Below, piece after piece: positions 1-6,727 of a stretch of DNA of 37,506 bases. The translations under genes and the position numbers were made by a program. The DNA comes from CAZVRZ01 sp964629965 (GTDB taxonomy: Bacteria; Chloroflexota; Anaerolineae; Anaerolineales; UBA4823): positions 1-37,506 of the forward strand of contig CAZVRZ010000041.1 in assembly GCA_964629965.1 (NCBI GenBank), read 5' to 3'. Below the pieces are notes generated by a model. The model was not told the DNA's origin, did no database searches, and worked only from the letters and a program-made list of their open reading frames with translations. Position 1 is the first letter of the stretch; each line of letters opens with the position of its first letter.

Positions 1-50
1 ATCGTCGTTTTGCCATGCTTATATTGTACGATATTGCTTTGTTTAGTCAA

Positions 51-449
51 TTAGATCCGTTCTATGGTAATTTTTTCTGGCTGGATCTCGATTGCCCAAT
101 ATCCCATATCGCCAAATTTGTATTCGAGATACAGGTGATTGGGTTCGCGTTCTACCTTGATGAGCTCGATCGGCCTTTTGAATTCAAAGGTTACCAGGTT
201 CGCATCCCATTCTCCCTGGATTTCAGGATCGTAACCTTCTGGCGGCTCAAAAGCCCGTTCGATATCTGTTTCGCTCAGCAGTAAGCGCAGGATGGTCTCT
301 GGAATATCTGCAGCCCACAACAGGCTGGCGGTGGATTGTTCTTCTACTTCTCGAGTGTGCTCATCTTCGGTTAGCTCCCATTGGACGGGCGACCAGATGG
401 CAGGCAGCACATCCACATTTACTGATTCTGGGTCAATAACACCTGGCAT
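51..449 (-). CDS. Hypothetical protein, 132 aa
   Basis: An intact reading frame of 132 residues starts at ATG 449 with an AAGGAG ribosome site about five bases upstream, which supports a real gene. The protein is acidic and has no signal peptide, membrane segment or cysteine pattern that I can recognise. The N-terminal part contains an IPETILRLLL helix-like stretch; the C-terminal half alternates charged and aromatic residues, as in a small beta-rich domain. It is divergent from ppdK with about 280 bases between them. I do not recognise the family and assign no function. Confidence 0.65.
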   Translation of the reverse strand: MPGVIDPESVNVDVLPAIWSPVQWELTEDEHTREVEEQSTASLLWAADIPETILRLLLSETDIERAFEPPEGYDPEIQGEWDANLVTFEFKRPIELIKVEREPNHLYLEYKFGDMGYWAIEIQPEKITIERI

Positions 450-735
450 AATACTCCTTCTTCGTAGTGAGGCGGTTTGATGTCATTTCAAATAGGTTTT
501 TCTTATATTGATGAAGTATACCTGTGATTGGCTATTTCTATGTATTGCATTTGTAGAATTATGCCTGGATCATCACACCTGTTCATCGCACGATGAGTGT
601 TCTTGCTACCGTAAAATATCTTAATTTCAAGTGACAAATATCCTGACTGGATGCTGGAAGTGTAAAAAGTTGGTTGAATGTGGTAAACTATATGTTTGGT
701 TGCCCTTATAAACAAATCTATTTGGAGGCATGAAT
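450..735. other. Intergenic region before ppdK
   Basis: This 286-base AT-rich stretch separates two divergent genes and must hold both promoters. A GGAGG ribosome site lies at 724-728. I could not pick a convincing -35/-10 pair, and the reverse-strand reading frame crossing it (503-883) has no gene-like features. No RNA gene or repeat is seen. Confidence 0.5.
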
Positions 736-3498
736 ATGGCAGATAAGAAATGGGTTTACACGTTTGACGAGGTGAAGCAGGCCGAAGCTTACGTGGGTGG
801 TAATTGGGATGGCGTTCGCTCTCTGTTGGGCGGCAAGGGTGCTGGCTTGGCAGACATGACGCGCGCCGGTGTGCCGGTTCCACCAGGATTCACTGTTACA
901 ACTGAAGCGTGCAATGCATACTTGGCAGAAGGTGGTAAATTCCCTGCAGGGATGTGGGATCAGGAACTGGTAGCCTTGAAGAAGGTTGAAGAGAAGACTG
1001 GCAAGAAATTCGGCGATCCGAAGAATCCTTTGTTGGTTTCTTGCCGCTCTGGCGCCAAGTTCTCGATGCCCGGCATGATGGACACTGTGCTGAACATTGG
1101 TCTAACCGATGTCACTGCCGAAGGAATGATCAAACTGACCGAGAATCCGCGTTTCGTGTACGATTCTTACCGCCGCCTGGTCGAGATGTTCGGCTCGGTG
1201 GTCTTGGGCATTCCTGATGAAGCTTTCGAAGATCCGCTCAAGGAATACAAAGAGAAAAAGAGTTACAAGCTCGACACTGAGATGACTGCGGATGATTGGA
1301 AAGCAATGGTAGGAGAATTCCGCAAAGTCGTCAAGGAACACAAGGGCTTCGATTTCCCCCAGGATCCCATGGAGCAGTTGCGCCTGGCGACAGAAGCTGT
1401 GTTTAAATCATGGAACGGCAAGCGCGCTATCGATTATCGCCGCGCTACCAATATCCCCGATGATTTGGGCACCGCAGTGAATATCGTTACAATGGTGTTC
1501 GGCAATATGGGCAATGATTCTGGTACGGGTGTTGCCTTTACCCGCGATCCATCGACTGGCGATAAGGTAATGTTGGGCGATTATTTGTTGAATGCCCAGG
1601 GCGAGGATGTGGTTGCTGGTATCCGCAATACGGAGCCGATTACCAACATGAAAAAGGAAATGCCCGAAGTCTATGCTCAGTTCATGGGCATTACTGACAA
1701 GCTTGAAAAGCATTACCGCGAAATGCAGGATGTCGAGTTCACTATCGAGCGCGGCCGGCTTTGGATGCTCCAGACCCGCAATGGCAAGCGTACTGCCAAG
1801 GCTGCTGTTAAGATCGCTGTTGATATGGCAGATGAAGGTTTGATCTCCAAGGAAGAAGCCATCCTTCGTGTCCGATCTGAGGATGTTGACACTTTATTGC
1901 ATCCCCAGTTTGACGAGAAGGCTAAGAAAGCAGCCGCCGGCAATATGTATGCCAAGGGTGTCAATGCTTCGCCGGGTGCTGCCGTTGGTCAGATCTACTT
2001 CGATGCAGATACGGCCGAAAAAATGTCGAAAGAACATAAGCAGGATGTGATCATGGTGCGTCCCTTCACCAAGCCGGATGATGTTCATGGCATGATTGCA
2101 GCCAAGGGTGTGCTGACCAGCGAAGGTGGTGCAACTTCTCATGCTGCAGTAGTAGCTCGCCAGTTCGGTATCCCCTGTATAGTTGGTGCTTCTATGATCA
2201 AGATCGATCTAGAAAAACGCCAGATGGCTGTTGAAGGCAAGGTAGTCAAAGAAGGCGAGTGGATTTCTGTTGATGGCGCAACCGGCCAGGTATTCCTTGG
2301 CAAGATCCCAACCTCTTCCCCCTCTCTGGAACAGCAAACTGAATTGATGACTCTCTTGACCTGGGCGGATGAGATTTGTGCTCAGCCCGGTATGCGCAAG
2401 TTCCCTGAGGGTTGGCCCACCACCGGTTTGCAGGTTTGGGCCAATGCAGATTACCCGAAAGATGCTCGCCGCGCCCGTTCTTATGGCGCCAAGGGTATCG
2501 GTTTGTGCCGTACCGAGCACATGTTCTTCGAGCCAGAACGTTTGCCCATTGTTCAGCGCATGATCCTGGCGGAGAATGTAGAAGACCGTGTGGCTGCTTT
2601 GGATGAATTGCTGCCAAGCCAGCGTTCAGATTTCGAAGGTTTGTTCGAGGCGATGGATGGCTGCCCGGTAATTGTCCGCCTGATCGATCCTCCGCTGCAT
2701 GAGTTTATGCCCGCTGAAGATGAACTCTTCGAAGAAGTGATCACCAAGCGTGTCAAAGGCGAAACAGAGGGCCTGGAAAAAGCTGAAAAACTGTTGGCAT
2801 CCATTCGTGCTATGCACGAAAGCAACCCCATGATGGGATTGCGCGGTGTTCGTCTGAGCATCTACATCCCGCAGATTGTGGAAATGCAAGTGCGTGCCAT
2901 CTTTGAAGCGGCTGCCAATTGCACATTGAAAGGTGTTGTGGTAAAGCCTGAGGTTATGATCCCGCTCTCTGGCACAGTGAAGGAACTGACCTGGATCCAG
3001 CCTCGCCTGGAGAAGATAGCCAAGCAGGTCATGGAAGAGAAGAAAGTGACCTTTGCTTACAAGTTTGGTACCATGATCGAGATTCCGCGTGCAGCCGTGA
3101 CTGCTAGTGAAATCGCTGAAGTAACAGAGTTCTTCTCCTTCGGCACCAACGACTTGACCCAGATGACCTTTGGTTATAGCCGTGATGATGCGGAGCGTAA
3201 TTTCCTGGTTACTTATATCCAGGAAGGTATTTTGCCGAAGAACCCCTTCCAGACGATTGATCGTGCTGGCGTTGGCGCTCTGATGCGCATGGCCATCGAA
3301 CTGGGCCGCAAGACTCGCCCATCCCTCGAGGTTGGCATTTGCGGTGAGCATGGCGGCGATCCCGATTCGATCGAGTTCTGCCACCTGGTTGGCAACAACT
3401 ATGTGAGCTGCTCGCCGTTCCGAGTTCCGGTTGCTCGCCTGGCTGCTGCTCATGCTGCTATGAAGCACAAGGGCGTATCGATCGCTGAAGATAAGTAA
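736..3498 (+). CDS. ppdK: Pyruvate, phosphate dikinase
   Basis: This cytoplasmic enzyme interconverts pyruvate, ATP and phosphate with PEP, AMP and pyrophosphate. The 920-residue protein has the family order: N-terminal ATP-grasp nucleotide domain (GGKGAGLADM near residue 30), central phospho-histidine domain with GGATSHAAVVAR (catalytic His about residue 469), and C-terminal PEP/pyruvate TIM barrel with the GICGEHGGDP motif (catalytic Cys about residue 869). Length is slightly above the usual ~875-900. ATG 736 is chosen over the in-frame ATG at 730 because GGAGG ends at 728, giving a normal seven-base spacing only for 736. It stands alone and is followed by a strong terminator shared with the convergent 2-oxoacid oxidoreductase operon. 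In anaerobes it can run in the glycolytic or gluconeogenic direction; the sequence does not decide. Confidence 0.97.
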   Translation: MADKKWVYTFDEVKQAEAYVGGNWDGVRSLLGGKGAGLADMTRAGVPVPPGFTVTTEACNAYLAEGGKFPAGMWDQELVALKKVEEKTGKKFGDPKNPLLVSCRSGAKFSMPGMMDTVLNIGLTDVTAEGMIKLTENPRFVYDSYRRLVEMFGSVVLGIPDEAFEDPLKEYKEKKSYKLDTEMTADDWKAMVGEFRKVVKEHKGFDFPQDPMEQLRLATEAVFKSWNGKRAIDYRRATNIPDDLGTAVNIVTMVFGNMGNDSGTGVAFTRDPSTGDKVMLGDYLLNAQGEDVVAGIRNTEPITNMKKEMPEVYAQFMGITDKLEKHYREMQDVEFTIERGRLWMLQTRNGKRTAKAAVKIAVDMADEGLISKEEAILRVRSEDVDTLLHPQFDEKAKKAAAGNMYAKGVNASPGAAVGQIYFDADTAEKMSKEHKQDVIMVRPFTKPDDVHGMIAAKGVLTSEGGATSHAAVVARQFGIPCIVGASMIKIDLEKRQMAVEGKVVKEGEWISVDGATGQVFLGKIPTSSPSLEQQTELMTLLTWADEICAQPGMRKFPEGWPTTGLQVWANADYPKDARRARSYGAKGIGLCRTEHMFFEPERLPIVQRMILAENVEDRVAALDELLPSQRSDFEGLFEAMDGCPVIVRLIDPPLHEFMPAEDELFEEVITKRVKGETEGLEKAEKLLASIRAMHESNPMMGLRGVRLSIYIPQIVEMQVRAIFEAAANCTLKGVVVKPEVMIPLSGTVKELTWIQPRLEKIAKQVMEEKKVTFAYKFGTMIEIPRAAVTASEIAEVTEFFSFGTNDLTQMTFGYSRDDAERNFLVTYIQEGILPKNPFQTIDRAGVGALMRMAIELGRKTRPSLEVGICGEHGGDPDSIEFCHLVGNNYVSCSPFRVPVARLAAAHAAMKHKGVSIAEDK

Positions 3499-3518
3499 AC
3501 CTATTCGATAGTATATAT

Positions 3519-3557
3519 AAAAAAAGCTGGTGGCCTAAAACCCACCAGCTTTTTTTG
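3519..3557. terminator. Bidirectional intrinsic terminator between ppdK and the oxidoreductase operon
   Basis: AGCTGGTGG (3525-3533) pairs perfectly with CCACCAGCT (3542-3550). The stem is flanked by an A-run on the left and a T-run on the right, so it gives a hairpin plus U-tract on both strands. It sits 20-odd bases after the ppdK stop and just after the gamma-subunit stop on the other strand, which fits a shared terminator for convergent units. Confidence 0.9.
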
Positions 3558-3569
3558 TTGCGGATCATG

Positions 3570-4136
3570 CTAAATAGCAGGGTGTTCGATCACTAACTCA
3601 CCTCGCGCACAAGCCGCGCCTTGGCGCAGCGCTTGCTTGTTCGCTGGCAGCAAACTACGGTGGCGTTCGGGAAGGTGTGCTTCCAGAGCTTGCTCGATCG
3701 CTTCTAACGGCAAGACCGGCAGTTTTTCTAGCAGCGCGCCCAACGCTACCATGTTGATCAATCGTCGGTTGCCAATAACTTCGGCAATTTCATTGGCCGG
3801 CACCATTACTGTGATCAGGTCTGCGCGAGCAATTGGGCGATTGATCAAGGACGAATTTACCACCAATACACCTCCAGGCAGGATCGTTGATTCATACTTG
3901 TCCAGCGATGGCAAGTTCATCACCACGCAAGCGCGCGGGTTGCGAACCAGTGGAGAACCGATCTCTTCGTCCGCAATGATCACTGTACAATTAGCAGTTC
4001 CTCCCCGCATTTCCGGGCCATATGAAGGTATCCAGGTGACTTCTTTACCGCTATCCATGCCGGCAAATGCCAGAATCTGCCCAGCAAAGAGAACACCCTG
4101 TCCGCCAAATCCAGCAAAGACAATTTCAGCTTGCAT
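3570..4136 (-). CDS. 2-oxoacid:ferredoxin oxidoreductase, gamma subunit
   Basis: This is the 188-residue gamma subunit of a four-subunit 2-oxoacid:ferredoxin oxidoreductase. It begins with the family hallmark FAGFGGQGVLFAGQ and continues with SYGPEMRGGTANC, typical of PorG/KorC/VorC-like proteins. ATG 4136 is preferred over an upstream in-frame start at 4232 because the family motif should lie within about ten residues of the N-terminus, an AAAGGG ribosome site precedes 4136, and the longer start would run into the beta-subunit gene. It is the last gene of the operon, 14 bases after the beta gene. The substrate (2-oxoglutarate, branched-chain 2-oxoacid or other) cannot be read from this subunit. 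Confidence 0.93.
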   Translation of the reverse strand: MQAEIVFAGFGGQGVLFAGQILAFAGMDSGKEVTWIPSYGPEMRGGTANCTVIIADEEIGSPLVRNPRACVVMNLPSLDKYESTILPGGVLVVNSSLINRPIARADLITVMVPANEIAEVIGNRRLINMVALGALLEKLPVLPLEAIEQALEAHLPERHRSLLPANKQALRQGAACARGELVIEHPAI

Positions 4137-4150
4137 GTGTAAGCCCTTTC

Positions 4151-4927
4151 TTAGAATTTGAGCCCAGCCAGAGCGGGCGAAACTTTGAAATCTCCAATAG
4201 GATAGACAGGTATCATATGCTCCTCCAGCCATTGTAATGCCTCGTAGGGTGGAAGGCCCCAGTTGGTGGGACAGGTGGAGAGAAGCTCAACCATAGAAAA
4301 GCCCAGCCCTTGTTTTTGCGCCTCGAAAGCCGTCCGGATTGCTTTTTTGGCCAGGCGGATATTCTTCGGATCGTGCAGGCTGCGCCGGACCACATAACCA
4401 GAGCCTTCCATCGTCGAAAGAACTTCGGACATATGCAGAGGAAATCCCATTTGCTCTACATCTCTGCCCGAAGGGGAGGAGGTCGTTTTCTGGCCTGGCA
4501 AGGTAGTCGGGGCCATTTGCCCGCCTGTCATGCCGAAAATAGCATTGTTGATGAAGATCACTGTAATGTTCTCGCCGCGTCCGGCTGCATGCATGATTTC
4601 TGCCATGCCGATTGAAGCCAAATCTCCATCTCCCTGGTAAGTGAATACAAAGTGGTTCGGCATCACGCGCCGGATACCTGTTGCCATGGCTGGAGCGCGC
4701 CCATGGGCTGCTTCCACAAAATCACATTCGAAATAGTTGTAAGCGAAAACCGAACAACCTACTGGCGCTACTCCAATAGTCTTTTCACGAATGCCCATCT
4801 CATCTAGCACTTCTGCGATCAAACGATGAGCAATGCCATGTGTGCAGCCAGGGCAATAATGTGTTGCCACGTCTGCCATTGAGGCCGGTCGATTATATAC
4901 GATGGTAGTTCCTACGGTTTCTTCCAT
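4151..4927 (-). CDS. 2-oxoacid:ferredoxin oxidoreductase, beta (thiamine diphosphate) subunit
   Basis: This 258-residue subunit binds thiamine diphosphate and decarboxylates the 2-oxoacid to the acyl-thiamine intermediate. The thiamine/Mg motif is visible as GDGDLASIG followed by NNAIFGMTGG. An N-terminal CPGCTHG motif near residue 25 matches the KorB/VorA type. Start ATG 4927 has a GAGG site three bases away, a little close but usable. It lies between the alpha and gamma genes with short spacing, so the subunits are probably co-translated. The beta subunits of the KOR and VOR types are hard to separate by eye. Confidence 0.94.
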   Translation of the reverse strand: MEETVGTTIVYNRPASMADVATHYCPGCTHGIAHRLIAEVLDEMGIREKTIGVAPVGCSVFAYNYFECDFVEAAHGRAPAMATGIRRVMPNHFVFTYQGDGDLASIGMAEIMHAAGRGENITVIFINNAIFGMTGGQMAPTTLPGQKTTSSPSGRDVEQMGFPLHMSEVLSTMEGSGYVVRRSLHDPKNIRLAKKAIRTAFEAQKQGLGFSMVELLSTCPTNWGLPPYEALQWLEEHMIPVYPIGDFKVSPALAGLKF

Positions 4928-4953
4928 ATACCTCTACTTTTGCCTTCCTCCGC

Positions 4954-6072
4954 CTACGCTTCGTTTGATTTCAGCCAACGTTGGCGCCAACGCTGGCGGG
5001 GATCGCCTTCAACGGTAAGCGGCTCGCTGTTCATGCGGCGAATCTCTTTGAGGATTTCATCTGGGAAGGGAACAACCCCGCCCAAGCGGCCATAAAATTC
5101 AACCGGAATGCGTCCCTGAACAGCCAGGCGGACATCCTCAAGCATCTGACCCGTATTCATCTCCACTACCAGCATCGATTGCGCTTTTTTAGCCAGCGCT
5201 TCGATTGCTAGGGTCGGGAATGGACTCAAAGTGATCGGCCGCAACAACCCCACTCGGATACCTTCGGCTCGAGCGCTGCGCACTGCCGAGAGCGCCACTC
5301 GTCCGGCTGTTCCGAAACCCACAATAACAATGTCGGCGTCGTCAAGAAAATATTCTTTATACCGCACTTCGTTAGCCTGGATCTCGTACCAGCGGCTCAA
5401 CAGACGGTGATTGGTGATTTCCTCATCTTCGGCCTTTATGTAGATCGAGGACAAGCTGCGATGTTTTCTTCCGGTTGCTCCAGTGATGGCCCAATCTGGC
5501 CTGGATGTTTTAATCGGATGCATGGGGGGCAGCTCTGCCGGTTCCATCATTTGGCCCGTACTCCCATCTGCCATCACTATTGCAATGCAGCGGTATTTTT
5601 CTGCCAGATCAAATGATAGCACAGTCAGGTCGATTGCTTCCTGTACGTTGGCTGGCGCCAAAACGATTGCGTGATAATCACCGTGCCCGCCTCCGTGTAC
5701 AATTTGATTATAGTCTCCCTGAGATGGGGCGATATTTCCCAGGCCAGGGCCGCCGCGTACCACATCGATCAACACAACGGGTACCTCCGTGCCGGCAATA
5801 TAGGATAAGCCTTCCATCATCAAGCTTACTCCTGGGCTGGAGGAAGATGACATCACCCGCGCCCCGGTGCATGCTGCGCCATACACCATATTGATGGCCG
5901 CCACTTCACTTTCCGCTTGCAGAAATGCCCTGCCCAATTCAGGCATGCGGTGAGACATCCACTCTAGAATCTCGGTTTGAGGAGTTATTGGGTAACCAAA
6001 ATAGGCTTCAACTCCCGCTCGCACCGCCGCTTCGGCCATTGCGAAATTGCCTTCCAACAATTCTCGAGCCAT
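4954..6072 (-). CDS. vorB: 2-oxoacid:ferredoxin oxidoreductase, alpha subunit (VorB type)
   Basis: The 372-residue alpha subunit carries the pyrimidine-binding domain (FGYPITPQTEI at residue ~25; SSSSPGVSLM; RGGPGLGNIAPSQGDY) and a C-terminal domain with the GFGTAGRV segment. The motif set resembles proteins annotated as 3-methyl-2-oxobutanoate dehydrogenase subunit VorB, so branched-chain 2-oxoacids or 2-oxoglutarate are the likely substrates, coupled to ferredoxin reduction and CoA thioester formation. AGGAGG lies four bases before ATG 6072. It follows the ferredoxin gene by eight bases, giving the order delta-alpha-beta-gamma. Family assignment is firm; exact substrate is inference. Confidence 0.94.
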   Translation of the reverse strand: MARELLEGNFAMAEAAVRAGVEAYFGYPITPQTEILEWMSHRMPELGRAFLQAESEVAAINMVYGAACTGARVMSSSSSPGVSLMMEGLSYIAGTEVPVVLIDVVRGGPGLGNIAPSQGDYNQIVHGGGHGDYHAIVLAPANVQEAIDLTVLSFDLAEKYRCIAIVMADGSTGQMMEPAELPPMHPIKTSRPDWAITGATGRKHRSLSSIYIKAEDEEITNHRLLSRWYEIQANEVRYKEYFLDDADIVIVGFGTAGRVALSAVRSARAEGIRVGLLRPITLSPFPTLAIEALAKKAQSMLVVEMNTGQMLEDVRLAVQGRIPVEFYGRLGGVVPFPDEILKEIRRMNSEPLTVEGDPRQRWRQRWLKSNEA

Positions 6073-6080
6073 AATACCTC

Positions 6081-6332
6081 CTAGACCTTGGCTGCGCCGC
6101 GCTCGTTTCGGACGGGCGCGTCTCTATATACGGTGAGAGCAGCTTCCGGGCAAATCACCGCGCAGATGCCGCAGCCGGTGCAATGATCGCCGCTTAGCTT
6201 AACTGGGTGATATCCTTTGGGTGTCAGGTGATCCATATCCATCGAGAGAACGTTTTGTGGGCAGCTATGAACGCACAACTCACACCCTTTACAATAGTTT
6301 TCGTTCACTTCGATCCATCCCTTGACGGGCAT
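6081..6332 (-). CDS. 2-oxoacid:ferredoxin oxidoreductase delta subunit, 2[4Fe-4S] ferredoxin
   Basis: An 83-residue ferredoxin-like subunit with two classic clusters, CKGCELCVHSCP and CTGCGICAVICP, each able to hold one [4Fe-4S] centre. It passes electrons from the thiamine subunit to external ferredoxin. ATG 6332 is chosen because AAAGGAGG lies eight bases upstream; an upstream TTG (6380) would add sixteen residues without a ribosome site. It is the first gene of the operon. The loop between the clusters is long (HLTPKGYHPVKLSG), as in other KorD/VorD-like subunits. Confidence 0.94.
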   Translation of the reverse strand: MPVKGWIEVNENYCKGCELCVHSCPQNVLSMDMDHLTPKGYHPVKLSGDHCTGCGICAVICPEAALTVYRDAPVRNERGAAKV

Positions 6333-6511
6333 TGGTAAAGCCTCCTTTGCTAGATAAGTGAGTAAATTGGATAGATCCAACCTAATTATTGATTACTTAA
6401 CATATCCTGTGTAGTGCTAACTGTCATCAATCCATGATACAAAAGTCCTAATTTGCCTGACAACTTCATATATAAAAACTCGCCCTGCAACCTAACAGAA
6501 GTGATAGGTGC
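6333..6511. other. Divergent intergenic region, oxidoreductase operon / protease leader
   Basis: This AT-rich stretch must contain the promoter of the minus-strand oxidoreductase operon. I see no convincing consensus promoter on that strand and no gene or repeat. The plus-strand promoter for the riboswitch transcript starts at its right edge. Confidence 0.4.
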
Positions 6512-6540
6512 TTGTCTTGATTCGAATATCTAGATATGCT
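6512..6540 (+). promoter_or_regulatory. Sigma-70-type promoter of the riboswitch-protease transcript
   Basis: TTGTCT (6512-6517) and TATGCT (6535-6540) are separated by exactly 17 bases. Transcription would start near 6547, just before the riboswitch aptamer, which is where a riboswitch promoter is expected. Assignment rests on spacing and position; each hexamer has four of six consensus bases. Confidence 0.65.
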
Positions 6541-6550
6541 ACACTAAAAA

Positions 6551-6642
6551 TAGCTCGATAAAGGCTAACTTGGTGAAAACCAGGGGCGCAAAGCTATGGG
6601 TCTTAATCTTAATAGGTAACGATTGCCAGGCTGCCGAGAAGA
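6551..6642 (+). ncRNA. Cyclic-di-GMP class I (GEMM) riboswitch
   Basis: The stretch has the GEMM order of conserved blocks: an AAAGGC entry (6559-6564 area), a stem TGGT-GAAA-ACCA closed by a GNRA tetraloop (6571-6582), then GGGGCGCAAAGCTATGGG (near 6584-6600), a variable loop, and AGGTAACGATTGCC followed by GGCTGCC. The GCGCAAAGC block and the GAAA tetraloop are signatures of the c-di-GMP-I aptamer. CTCG at 6554-6557 can pair with CGAG at 6635-6638 to close the outer stem. It lies between a promoter and a secreted protease gene, and terminator-like hairpins follow, so it should control that gene according to c-di-GMP level. Recognition is by pattern; a covariance-model search is the decisive test. 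Confidence 0.87.
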
Positions 6643-6660
6643 TTTTTTATTCTCTTTTTT
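6636..6660 (+). terminator. Terminator-like hairpin overlapping the riboswitch P1 stem
   Basis: GAGAA (6636-6640) can pair with TTCTC (6650-6654), followed directly by six T residues. The left arm shares bases 6636-6638 with the 3' strand of the riboswitch outer stem, so the two structures exclude each other. The stem is short and AT-rich, which makes it a weak terminator alone. Confidence 0.45.
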
Positions 6661-6676
6661 ATTTCTTTTTCCTAGG

Positions 6677-6713
6677 CGGATCTGGAGCGAAACACAGATC
6701 CGGTTTGTTTTTT
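6677..6713 (+). terminator. Intrinsic terminator in the riboswitch leader
   Basis: CGGATCTG (6677-6684) pairs perfectly with CAGATCCG (6695-6702) across a ten-base loop and is followed by GTTTGTTTTTT. It sits between the c-di-GMP aptamer and the protease ribosome site, the usual place for a riboswitch expression platform. How the aptamer would reach it, about 40 bases downstream, is not evident. Confidence 0.8.
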
Positions 6714-6727
6714 GGGAGACAGACAAC

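Noticed and set aside
503..883. Minus-strand reading frame across the ppdK start
   Set aside because: Pro/His/Arg-rich translation with no motif, overlapping the ppdK ribosome site and start.
2626..3468. Long minus-strand reading frame (280 codons) opposite ppdK
   Set aside because: It mirrors the codon bias of ppdK, which has full catalytic motifs; the reverse product has no known domain or ribosome site.
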